This document shows positions 1 to 7,007 of a DNA stretch of 9,592 nt, in pieces (the first letter of the stretch is position 1; every line of letters starts with the position of its first letter). A program made the position numbers and the translations under genes. The notes under the pieces were generated by a model. That model saw only the letters and a program-made list of their open reading frames with translations, did not search any database and was not told the DNA's origin. The DNA lies in the NCBI GenBank assembly GCA_017619985.1, contig JAFZRG010000107.1:1-9592 (forward strand), given 5' to 3'. Source of the stretch: Bacillota bacterium (GTDB lineage Bacteria; Bacillota; Clostridia; Peptostreptococcales; Anaerovoracaceae).

Positions 1-25
1 CCGTTCACGCTCGGGATTGAAAGTG

Positions 26-55
26 TTGCCCTTCTTGTTAAAAATCCTATATAAA
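26..55 (+). promoter_or_regulatory. Putative sigma70 promoter for the lipoprotein gene
   Basis: A TATAAA box (50-55, five of six matches to TATAAT, inside the run TATATAAAAA) lies 18 bases downstream of TTGCCC (26-31, four of six matches to TTGACA). Read as TATATA at 48-53, the spacer is 16. It sits about 24 bases before the start codon at 79 and is the only AT-rich stretch in front of the gene. The better -35 match, TTGAAA at 17-22, is too far away (27 bases). This was read by eye; no start site is known. Confidence 0.4.
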
Positions 56-78
56 AAGGTCTTAGAAAGGATAGAGAA

Positions 79-741
79 ATGAAAAAACTGATTTGTTTTG
101 CAATTTGCGCTGTTATGCTGTTCGCGCTGTGTTCGTGCGGAACGCAGAAGGAACAGGCTGCTGCCGAGTGGACCCGTGAGGGCTACTTTGCTGACGAAAA
201 CAATAACTTCCTCTCCGTTACCTGGATGGAGGATATCGACGAGCCGGGCTGGTACGTGGGCTGCATGCTGGGGGAAGACTTTATCGAAGATTCCTGGGGC
301 GGTACGCTTCCGCAGGAGGGGAATACCCTGCACGGGACGCTTCCTTCTTCCGGCAGCGAGGATGATATCACGGTCACGGTCTCTGAAGAAGGCGAGGACG
401 GCCTCCTTCTCGAGGTCGAAGGCGGAGAGACGTACCACTTCACCTCCATGGGGGACATGACAGCCAGCATCATCGTGACGATCAATACGGAAGGCTGGGG
501 CATGATCGGCTATGAAGAAGGCGAAAATGCGCCGGAACTGGATCCGGAGTGGCCCTATCAGTCCGCGCAGGTCAATCTTGGCGATCCCGCGACGTATACT
601 TTTGCCGCTGCTCCTGAAGAGGGCAACGTGTTCGTGAAGTGGACGAAAAACGGTGAGGACTTCTCCACGGAACCGGTCATCACCGTGCTGCTGGATGAAA
701 GTGCGGACTTCATCGCTGTGTTTGAGGAGGCCCAGAACTGA
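79..741 (+). CDS. Secreted lipoprotein with C-terminal InlB-like repeat domain
   Basis: This is a 220-residue predicted membrane lipoprotein of unknown function. A charged MKK start, a hydrophobic stretch and a lipobox ending in Cys20 (L-C-S-C) indicate lipidation and attachment to the outer face of the membrane. The mature part is acidic, rich in Glu, Asp and Gly, and probably beta-rich. Residues about 165-216 (YTFAAAPEEG, FVKWTKNGEDF, then a block ending in FIAVFEE) resemble the InlB-type beta-grasp repeat of many clostridial surface proteins; this is recognised by pattern, not by a search. The start is set by AAAGGA at 66-71, seven bases before the ATG. The next gene, also exported, begins 46 bases after the stop with no clear terminator between, so the two may share a transcript. 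No catalytic motif is visible; a binding or surface role is an inference. Confidence 0.85.
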   Translation: MKKLICFAICAVMLFALCSCGTQKEQAAAEWTREGYFADENNNFLSVTWMEDIDEPGWYVGCMLGEDFIEDSWGGTLPQEGNTLHGTLPSSGSEDDITVTVSEEGEDGLLLEVEGGETYHFTSMGDMTASIIVTINTEGWGMIGYEEGENAPELDPEWPYQSAQVNLGDPATYTFAAAPEEGNVFVKWTKNGEDFSTEPVITVLLDESADFIAVFEEAQN

Positions 742-776
742 TCTCTCTGACGTTCGGGTATCAGTGCTTTAACAAC

Positions 777-790
777 AGGAAATGTGGATG
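777..790 (+). promoter_or_regulatory. RBS that decides the start of the hydrolase-SLH gene
   Basis: Three in-frame ATGs lie at 782, 788 and 794. The only Shine-Dalgarno-like sequence is AGGA at 777-780. It is 1 base from the first ATG, 7 from the second and 13 from the third, so 788 is the best-spaced start. All three keep the signal peptide intact, so the mature protein does not change. Confidence 0.5.
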
Positions 791-2377
791 ATTATGAAGA
801 AATGGAGACACGCGATCGCGCTTTTGCTGGCGATCTTTCTCGTGCTGCCCTCTGCCGCATTTGCCGCAGAGGAGACCGGAAGCGCACCGGACTACAGAGA
901 TCGGGAAAACTGGGCATATTTCGAGTTGGGAGAAGATACGGGAGTTGACATTTTTCTGGTCTGTCCCACTGTGGACACCAGGAGCGAAACGAATTCCTTC
1001 GATTTGAATGAAAAACTCAAGGAAAAGTTCGTGAATGCTCTCGATATGGAAAAGGGCATCTACGAGGATACCGGCCGTCTGTTCTCTCCTTATTACCGGC
1101 AGATGTCCATGAATGCTTACCGGCTCACAGAGGCTGAGCGCGCTGCCGCGCGGGTGATCGCCTATGCGGACGTCTCCTCTGCTTTTCGCTGGTATCTGGA
1201 TCATGAAAACAACGGACGCGGTCTGATCCTCGCAGGCTTTTCCCAGGGTTCTGAGATGTGTCTGGAACTGATGAAGGAGTATTTCGGCGGCGAGGCGCCG
1301 GAGTCCGTATCCTTGAAAGATCAACTGATCGCAGTTTACGCCATCGGGTGGTCCGTGACGGAGGAGATGACGGAAGCATATCCTCAGATCGTCCCGGCTG
1401 CCGGAGAGACGGACACAGGCGTCGTAATCTCTTTCGATTGCGAGGACGGCACCCTGACGGACTCGCTGGTGATCCCGTCCGGGACAAAAGCGCTGTCCAT
1501 CAATCCGCTGAACTGGAAGACCGATGGCACCAGGGCGGATAAAGCGCTGAATCGCGGTGCGGTCATGTCCACAGGCGCGGAGCCCATCCCCGCGCTTTGC
1601 GGCGCATATATCGGGGCGCGCGGCGAGCTGGTGGTCACGGATGTGACGCCGGAAGAGTATCCTGCAGTGATCGATATCTTTCAGGACGGCTCCTATCACA
1701 TCTATGACTATATGTTCTTCTTTGAAAATCTGAGGGAGAATGTGGCGGCCCGCACGAACGCCTGGCGCACAGGGCTGCCCTTCAAGGATGTCGCGGACGG
1801 TGCCTGGTACGAAGCCGCCGTCGCGTATGTTTACGATAACGGATGGATGATCGGTACCGGCGACGCTGTATTCAACCCTGATATGCCTCTGACCCGTGCA
1901 CAGCTGATCCAGATCCTGTGGTGCTGCGCGGAGAATCCCGCCGCCGACAGCAGTCCGGGCTTCGGGGATGTTCCCGCCGGCGCCTGGTATGAAGGTGCCG
2001 CCGATTGGGCCGGGGCGGAGCAGATCGTTGACCCGGCCGAAAACTTTGATCCGGGTCACATCCTCACACGGGAGGAAACTGTCGACCTGATCTGGAAATA
2101 TGCCAGATATGCGGGGGCGGACGTGTCCGTGGGCGAAGATACCAACATCCTCAGCTACGATGACGCGTTTGACATTACCGACGGATATGCCCCGGCAATG
2201 CAGTGGGCCGTGGGATCGGGGCTTATTATAGGTACGGACAGCACGCATCTCAGCCCGCAGCGGCAGCTGACACGCGCACAGGCTGCTGCGATCCTCATGA
2301 GCCTCCCCAAAGCGCTGCGTGCAGGGCAGACTCTCGATCCGAATGCCGGCGTTACGATCGGACTGTACGCAGCCTGA
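788..2377 (+). CDS. Exported DUF3089-type alpha/beta-hydrolase with three SLH modules
   Basis: The 529-residue protein starts with a signal peptide (MKKWRH, hydrophobic core, likely cleavage after A-F-A near residue 26). Residues about 35-325 match the alpha/beta-hydrolase pattern of the DUF3089 family: VFLVCPTVDT-like strand (here IFLVCPTVDT), SPYYRQMS, and a nucleophile elbow G-F-S-Q-G with Ser152. A late SYHIYDY block offers His304 as the candidate catalytic His. The tail holds three SLH modules at about 331-380, 391-443 and 457-506, each with the W-Y/A-x-x-A helix and an LTR motif (TRAQ, TREE, TRAQ). SLH modules normally hold a protein non-covalently to secondary cell-wall polymer, so the enzyme probably works on the outer surface as an esterase or lipase-like hydrolase; the substrate is unknown. 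The acid residue of the triad cannot be fixed from sequence. A strong terminator follows 28 bases after the stop. Confidence 0.85.
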   Translation: MIMKKWRHAIALLLAIFLVLPSAAFAAEETGSAPDYRDRENWAYFELGEDTGVDIFLVCPTVDTRSETNSFDLNEKLKEKFVNALDMEKGIYEDTGRLFSPYYRQMSMNAYRLTEAERAAARVIAYADVSSAFRWYLDHENNGRGLILAGFSQGSEMCLELMKEYFGGEAPESVSLKDQLIAVYAIGWSVTEEMTEAYPQIVPAAGETDTGVVISFDCEDGTLTDSLVIPSGTKALSINPLNWKTDGTRADKALNRGAVMSTGAEPIPALCGAYIGARGELVVTDVTPEEYPAVIDIFQDGSYHIYDYMFFFENLRENVAARTNAWRTGLPFKDVADGAWYEAAVAYVYDNGWMIGTGDAVFNPDMPLTRAQLIQILWCCAENPAADSSPGFGDVPAGAWYEGAADWAGAEQIVDPAENFDPGHILTREETVDLIWKYARYAGADVSVGEDTNILSYDDAFDITDGYAPAMQWAVGSGLIIGTDSTHLSPQRQLTRAQAAAILMSLPKALRAGQTLDPNAGVTIGLYAA

Positions 2378-2405
2378 GGTTTTATTGATCTCAGCAGGCA
2401 GCAAG

Positions 2406-2439
2406 AAAACAGGTGCGGAAAATTTCCGCGCCTGTTTTT
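2406..2439 (+). terminator. Intrinsic (Rho-independent) terminator
   Basis: AAAACAGG-T-GCGGAA (2406-2420) pairs with TTCCGC-G-CCTGTTTT (2424-2438) around a 3-base loop AAT. This gives about 15 base pairs with a single T-G wobble, running straight into TTTTT (2435-2439). It lies 28 bases after the stop of the hydrolase-SLH gene. The flanking A-run and T-run mean it could also work in the reverse direction, but no convergent gene is present. Confidence 0.9.
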
Positions 2440-2563
2440 ATATTTGAATGGCTTTTACGGAAAGTACAGGAGAAAAAAGTAACTGCGTAGCAACAATTTT
2501 TAGGGTATTATATAAATGCGGTTATGTACGCAAAAAACAATTTTGTACGGAAAAGGAGCACTT
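2440..2563 (+). promoter_or_regulatory. Putative promoter and leader of the galactoside operon
   Basis: This 124-base AT-rich gap separates the terminator from the symporter start. TATTATATAAA (2506-2516) offers a -10: TATAAA at 2511-2516 has TAGCAA at 2488-2493 at a 17-base spacing, but that -35 matches TTGACA at only three of six positions, so an activator may be needed. AACAATTTT occurs twice (2492-2500 and 2536-2544), and TGTACG occurs twice (2525-2530 and 2544-2549). CAAAA/TTTTG (2531-2545) could form a weak hairpin. AAGGAG at 2553-2558 is five bases before ATG 2564 and fixes the start there rather than at the in-frame ATG at 2516, which falls inside the presumed -10 region. Confidence 0.45.
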
Positions 2564-3952
2564 ATGAAAACTGTCTCCACCAAGATCAAATGGATCTTCG
2601 CCATCGGCCAGCTGGGATGGTCCATCCTCGCCGGCATCATCGGCAATCTTCTTGTCAACTTTTATCTGCCGGATTCGACCGGCGACGGCGTCATCACATT
2701 CGTGACCAGCGCCACTGTCCTCGGCCTGACCGCCATCGGTATCATCACAGCCTGCGGCCGTATCGTGGACGCGGTCACCGACCCGTGGATCGCCAACCTG
2801 TCGGACAACTGCGGCAGCAAGCTCGGCAAGCGCATCCCGTTCCTGCGGTATGCAGCCGTGCCGTTCGCGCTGATCACCGTTCTGATCTTCTGCTGCCCGG
2901 TGCGCGGCGAATCTCCCGTCAACATCGCCTGGCTCGCGGTCACGCTCATCCTGTTCTACGTCTTCATGACGGCCTACTGCACCCCTTATAACGCGCTCAT
3001 CCCGGTCCTCGGCAGGAACCAGAAGGACCGCATGGACATTTCCACCTACATCGCGCTGACGTACATCGTCGGTACCGGTATCGCGTTCGGCGGCAAGATG
3101 ATCTGGGAAGCAGTCTTTTACGCGACTGGCTGGGACTATTATCTCTGCGCCAGGCTGACCCTCGCGGTGCTGGCCCTGATCGCGCTCGTCTGCATGCTGC
3201 TGCCGGCGTTCCTGATCAACGAGAAGGAGTACGACGATACGCCTCCCACCAAGGAGAACGCGTTCCAGTCGCTGTCCAAGGCCTTTGCCAATAAGCATTT
3301 CCGCGTCTTCGTCCTCTCGGACGTCATCTACTGGATCGGCATCACGATCTTCAATACAGGCTTCATCTATTACGTCGAAGTGCTCCTGGAGCTGAACAAC
3401 TACATGATCCTGTTCATCTTCATGACCTTCGTCACGTTCGTCTGCTATCCCATCGTCAATGTGCTGTCCCGCAAGTTCGGCAAGAAGAAACTGCTGGTCT
3501 GGGGCTTCGCGCTGTTCGGCTTCGCGTTCCTGGTCTCCGCGTTCGCGGGCAAGATCAGCTTCATCCCGAACCAGATCTACGGCTTCATCATCTGCGTGCT
3601 CGTCGGTGTGCCCCTGTCCATCCTGGGCGTCATCCCGCAGGCGATCGTCGCCGACATCGCGGAGAGCGACAACATCGAGACCGGAGAAAACCACGACGCC
3701 ATGTTCTACGCGGCGCGCACGTTCGCTTTCAAGCTCGGCCAGTCCATCGCCATGATCATCTTCACTTCGCTGGCGGTCATCGGTCAGTATACCGAAACGA
3801 ACGCGGCAGGGGAGGAAGTCATCCGCAATACCGGTTTCGGCTACCGCATCAGCCTCATCATCGCGCTCATCCTGTGCATCGGCGCCATGGCCGTCATCCT
3901 GCGCTATGACGAAAAGAAAGTCATGAGCGTCATCGAGAGCGACCATGAATGA
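2564..3952 (+). CDS. GPH-family sugar:cation symporter (MelB-like MFS transporter)
   Basis: This is a 462-residue inner-membrane protein with about 12 hydrophobic segments, the usual size for the glycoside-pentoside-hexuronide (GPH) family. The signature between helices 2 and 3 is present: GRIVDAVTDPW followed by LSD and GKRIPFLR (residues 65-95). Arg66, Asp69 and Asp73 keep the R-x2-D-x3-D spacing of the MelB cation-binding site (Arg52, Asp55, Asp59), so cation coupling is likely intact. A second GPH feature, the late cytoplasmic loop with ADIAESDN and ETGENHDAMFYA, is also present. Sodium versus proton and the exact sugar cannot be read; the adjoining alpha-galactosidase suggests an alpha-galactoside. 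The start is chosen from AAGGAG at 2553-2558. The stop overlaps the next start by eight bases (ATGAATGA), which suggests translational coupling. Confidence 0.93.
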   Translation: MKTVSTKIKWIFAIGQLGWSILAGIIGNLLVNFYLPDSTGDGVITFVTSATVLGLTAIGIITACGRIVDAVTDPWIANLSDNCGSKLGKRIPFLRYAAVPFALITVLIFCCPVRGESPVNIAWLAVTLILFYVFMTAYCTPYNALIPVLGRNQKDRMDISTYIALTYIVGTGIAFGGKMIWEAVFYATGWDYYLCARLTLAVLALIALVCMLLPAFLINEKEYDDTPPTKENAFQSLSKAFANKHFRVFVLSDVIYWIGITIFNTGFIYYVEVLLELNNYMILFIFMTFVTFVCYPIVNVLSRKFGKKKLLVWGFALFGFAFLVSAFAGKISFIPNQIYGFIICVLVGVPLSILGVIPQAIVADIAESDNIETGENHDAMFYAARTFAFKLGQSIAMIIFTSLAVIGQYTETNAAGEEVIRNTGFGYRISLIIALILCIGAMAVILRYDEKKVMSVIESDHE

Positions 3953-5552
3953 TCTGCTGGTAAGCTACAGGATCACCGGCCAGGTCACGGAAGTCTCCGG
4001 CAGCAATGAGGATCTGCTGATCGAGGATACCGTATCCGGCGGCAGACGGACGGTCACGGTGACCGCCCTCAAACAGTTGCGCCTGTACGAAGCCTCCGTT
4101 CAGCTGCCGAAAACGTTCCGCGCTTCGGATCTCGTCCTGGCGAACGGCTACCAGTCCTGGACCGAGACCCGTCCGATGACCCGCAGAGAACACCTCAACA
4201 ACCTCCGCAGGATCCCCGCGGTGATCGAGGACCGGTTCCATTTCAAGTCCTACGGATCGCAGGCGTTCTGGCCTTTCGACGACAGCTACCATCTCGGCTT
4301 CGACATCGCTTCCGTTCAGGGCGAAGAGCCTCTGTTCATCGGCAGCTATAATTATAAAAACGCATATCTCCTGATCCAGATCCTCGAGGACGAGAACCGC
4401 ATCGTGCTCCACAGCGACGTGTCCCACAGGCTGCTGAAGGAAGGGGAGCGCTTCACGATCTTCGATTACGTGCTCGCGGAGGACGGCAGGGCCTACTATG
4501 AGAGTTTCCGCCCCCGGACGCAGAAGAAACTGCTCGGCTATACCTCCTGGTACAATCACTATCAGAACATCAACGAGCAGCTGATCCTGGACGCGCTGGA
4601 GGGGCTGGACAGCCGTTTCGACCTGTTCCAGATCGACGACGGTTTCGAGACGTACGTGGGGGACTGGCTCGACGTCGACCCCGTTAGATTTCCGAACGGC
4701 TTAAGGCCCATCGTGGACAGGATCCACGAAAAGGGCATGCTGGCCGGCATCTGGCTGTCGCCTTTCGTGGCGGAGAACAAGTCGAAGCTGCTGCAGGACC
4801 ATCCGGACTGGATCGCGCACGACAAGAACGACGACATGATCTACGCCGGCTGCAACTGGAGCGGCGATGCCGCACTGGATATCAACAACCCGGCAGCGAT
4901 CGACTACGTCCGCAGGGTGCTGCGCCACTACGTCGATCTCGGCTTCGACTTCTTCAAACTGGACTTCCTGTACGCGTCCAATCTGCGGCGCATCCACGGA
5001 AAGACGCACGCGGAAACGGCGGAATTCGCTTACGGACTCATTCGCGAGGAACTGGGCGACAGGCTGATCCTCGGCTGCGGCGCAACGCTTTCCAACTGCT
5101 TCGAGCGCTTCGACTACTGCCGCATCGGCCCGGACGTCTCGCTGCGCTTCGACGACGTGCCGTACATGCGCATCTTCCACCCCGAGCGCATCTCCACGAA
5201 GGTGACCCTCCAGAACACGATGTTCCGCAGGGAAATGGACGGGCACATGTTCCTGAACGATCCGGACGTCTTCCTGCTGCGGGACGATAACATCCGCCTC
5301 TCGAAGGCGCAGCGCGAGAGCCTGACGAAGATCAACGCGCTGTTCGGGTCCCTCCTGATGACTTCGGACGACATCGCAGGCTACGGCGAAGACAAAAAAG
5401 AGGTGTTGGAGCAGGCTCTGAAGCTGTTTTATGAAGGAAACGTGCTGGACTGCCGCAGAGAAGGCCGCACGATACGCATCACATACGAACTGCAGGGCGA
5501 AACGCACCGCATGACCTACGACTTCAACCGCGGCATTCTGAAAGAAGAATAA
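3945..5552 (+). CDS. Intracellular alpha-galactosidase, GH36 (short form)
   Basis: This enzyme is predicted to release terminal alpha-linked galactose from an imported oligosaccharide or galactoside. It has 535 residues and no signal peptide. An N-terminal beta-rich part (about 1-190, with ANGYQSWTE at 66-74) precedes the barrel, which carries LGYTSWYNHY (197-206), FQIDDGF (228-234), FFKLDFLY (336-343) and GPDVS (395-399). By family knowledge Asp340 is the nucleophile and Asp397 the acid/base. Their 57-residue spacing and the total length resemble the compact GH36 enzyme of Thermotoga maritima (552 residues) rather than the 700-plus-residue forms. The start overlaps the symporter stop by eight bases and has only a weak ribosome binding site, so it is probably coupled. 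Linkage preference is not visible, and GH36 also contains other activities such as alpha-N-acetylgalactosaminidase. Confidence 0.92.
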   Translation: MNDLLVSYRITGQVTEVSGSNEDLLIEDTVSGGRRTVTVTALKQLRLYEASVQLPKTFRASDLVLANGYQSWTETRPMTRREHLNNLRRIPAVIEDRFHFKSYGSQAFWPFDDSYHLGFDIASVQGEEPLFIGSYNYKNAYLLIQILEDENRIVLHSDVSHRLLKEGERFTIFDYVLAEDGRAYYESFRPRTQKKLLGYTSWYNHYQNINEQLILDALEGLDSRFDLFQIDDGFETYVGDWLDVDPVRFPNGLRPIVDRIHEKGMLAGIWLSPFVAENKSKLLQDHPDWIAHDKNDDMIYAGCNWSGDAALDINNPAAIDYVRRVLRHYVDLGFDFFKLDFLYASNLRRIHGKTHAETAEFAYGLIREELGDRLILGCGATLSNCFERFDYCRIGPDVSLRFDDVPYMRIFHPERISTKVTLQNTMFRREMDGHMFLNDPDVFLLRDDNIRLSKAQRESLTKINALFGSLLMTSDDIAGYGEDKKEVLEQALKLFYEGNVLDCRREGRTIRITYELQGETHRMTYDFNRGILKEE

Positions 5553-5564
5553 GGAGAACTGACC

Positions 5565-7004
5565 ATGACAGACCGTACCGGAAGCGTTTTCGGCAATCCG
5601 ATCGACGAAAAGACGATAGAACAGGCGGAAAAGGCGAAGGCTAAATTCGTCCGCAAATACGGCGACGATTCCTCGGCGCACTACGTTTTTTCCTATGAGC
5701 CCATCCCGGCGCTGGCGCATATGGGCGTGCAGAAACTCGTCCTTGCGCAGCAGGCAAAACCGCTGGAGGGGAATCCCCTGGTCATCGGCAACATCCGTAT
5801 GGGCTTCGGGCACTACCGGATCAGCATCGCCATGGCCTCGTGCGCGAAAGCCATGGGCTATACGCCGTACTGGCTCGACCTGGCGGGGTTCGACGCGACC
5901 GGCTCGAAGATGATACAGGAGCAGAACAAACTCTATTCCATGGGCAGCCGCATCTCTCAGAAGTCCGGACTCTTCAACCGTCTCTATTGGGAACCTCTGA
6001 ACAGCGAAGGCTTCCGCCAGCTGACGTACAACGCCAAAGACCAGAAGAACGCGGAGCTGCTCGTGCCGCTGTTCGCGTCGCTTCCGAAGGACGTCCCGTA
6101 CATCGCGACCCACGTCTGGCCCAGCCAGGGTGCGGTCCATGCCGGCCTGACCCACGTCGTGAACGCGATCCCGGACAACTGGCCCATGGCGCTGCATCTG
6201 TCGGAAGGCGCCATCCACACCGTACAGACACCGTTCGCGTATCTGGGATACAAGATGATGAACGGCTTCGCGGACCATCCTCTGAAGGGGATCCCGGAAG
6301 AGGATCTGAAGATGGTGGGCCGCTACGTGGATCACGAGCTGCTCGCAGGCCTCGAAGCGGACAACGAAAGGCGGATCGCGAGAGCGGAGAAGGGCGAACC
6401 CATGCGCTTCCTGCTCACGGTCGGCGGTGCCGGCGCCGGATACGACCAGTTCCTCGCCATGGTGAAACATCTCGTTCCCCTGGTGAGCGCGGGGAAAGCC
6501 GCGGTGTTCATCAATTTCGGCGATCACACGGATACGTACAAGAAGATGCTGTTCGCGCTGGATACGGTGCCCGTCCGCACGTTCTCAGACGATTACGAAG
6601 GGCTGAAGCGCTACGTCGAGAGCATACGGGACGGCAGGGCGGAAGGCATCACGGCGATCTGCGGCAGCGATCTGTTCGAGGCGGTCTACAGCACGAACCT
6701 GCTGATGCCCGTCAGCGACGTGCTGATCACGAAACCGTCCGAACTCGCGTATTATCCCATCCCGAAGATCTTCATGAAGCATATCGGCGGTCACGAGGTC
6801 TACGGCGCGGTCAATTCGCAGGAGGCGGGCGACGGCACGTTTGAATGTCCCGACGAGAAGAGTCTCTCCGCCATGATCGACCGCATCATCGAAGACAAAG
6901 AACTGTATGCGCATATTTGCCGCAGGATCACCGAGATGAAGTCCAAGGGCGAATACGACGGCGCGTACCGCTGCGTGGAACTGGCTGCAGCCGGAAGGGA
7001 GTGA
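5565..7004 (+). CDS. Uncharacterised protein with GT-B glycosyltransferase-like layout
   Basis: I cannot name this 479-residue cytoplasmic protein. The sequence suggests two Rossmann-like halves. The first begins NPLVIGNIRMGFGHYRISIA (70-89), whose G-F-G-H-Y-R resembles the GxGHxR-type loop of GT-B enzymes such as MGDG synthase and MurG. The second begins FLLTVGGAGAGYDQFL (282-297) and ends with SDVLITKPSELAYYPIP (384-400), like the donor-site loop AD-x-x-I-x-KPG of GT28 enzymes. A helical tail follows, of the kind that often closes GT-B folds. This is motif-level similarity only. It could be a galactosyltransferase, a GT-B-fold phosphorylase or a sugar-nucleotide enzyme, and the galactoside operon points to a galactose-linked substrate. 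AAGGAG at 5551-5556, overlapping the upstream stop, sets the start eight bases later. The kinase begins three bases after its stop. Confidence 0.75.
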   Translation: MTDRTGSVFGNPIDEKTIEQAEKAKAKFVRKYGDDSSAHYVFSYEPIPALAHMGVQKLVLAQQAKPLEGNPLVIGNIRMGFGHYRISIAMASCAKAMGYTPYWLDLAGFDATGSKMIQEQNKLYSMGSRISQKSGLFNRLYWEPLNSEGFRQLTYNAKDQKNAELLVPLFASLPKDVPYIATHVWPSQGAVHAGLTHVVNAIPDNWPMALHLSEGAIHTVQTPFAYLGYKMMNGFADHPLKGIPEEDLKMVGRYVDHELLAGLEADNERRIARAEKGEPMRFLLTVGGAGAGYDQFLAMVKHLVPLVSAGKAAVFINFGDHTDTYKKMLFALDTVPVRTFSDDYEGLKRYVESIRDGRAEGITAICGSDLFEAVYSTNLLMPVSDVLITKPSELAYYPIPKIFMKHIGGHEVYGAVNSQEAGDGTFECPDEKSLSAMIDRIIEDKELYAHICRRITEMKSKGEYDGAYRCVELAAAGRE

Positions 7005-7007
7005 CCC

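Noticed and set aside
18..31. A catabolite-response-element-like sequence over the first promoter (TGAAAGTGTTGCCC)
   Set aside because: It fits the CRE consensus only partly: the central CG is TG and the last positions fail, so chance is likely.
742..787. A possible terminator between the lipoprotein and the hydrolase (CTGA...TCAG at about 747-764)
   Set aside because: Only four base pairs form and no T-run follows, so it would not act as an intrinsic terminator.
761..2404. A 547-codon open frame on the - strand opposite the hydrolase-SLH gene
   Set aside because: No domain pattern is visible. The + strand has a signal peptide, a hydrolase elbow and SLH repeats, and the terminator orientation with its T-run fits + strand transcription.
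2516..2563. A longer symporter starting at ATG 2516
   Set aside because: It has no ribosome binding site and lies inside the presumed promoter -10. The extra 16 residues are unlike GPH N-termini, and AAGGAG is ideally placed for ATG 2564.
2522..3946. A 474-codon open frame on the - strand opposite the symporter
   Set aside because: The translation is extremely Asp, Glu, Arg and His rich, which is the antisense image of a hydrophobic membrane protein with GAC/GAT/GTC complements. The + strand frame has clear GPH motifs.
4701..6527. A 608-codon open frame on the - strand spanning the alpha-galactosidase and GT-B-like genes
   Set aside because: It is a mirror frame of two well-supported + strand genes. 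Its translation is rich in Arg, His, Asp, Val and Gln with no recognisable motif, as expected opposite GC3-rich coding sequence, and it has no promoter or ribosome binding site that I can see.
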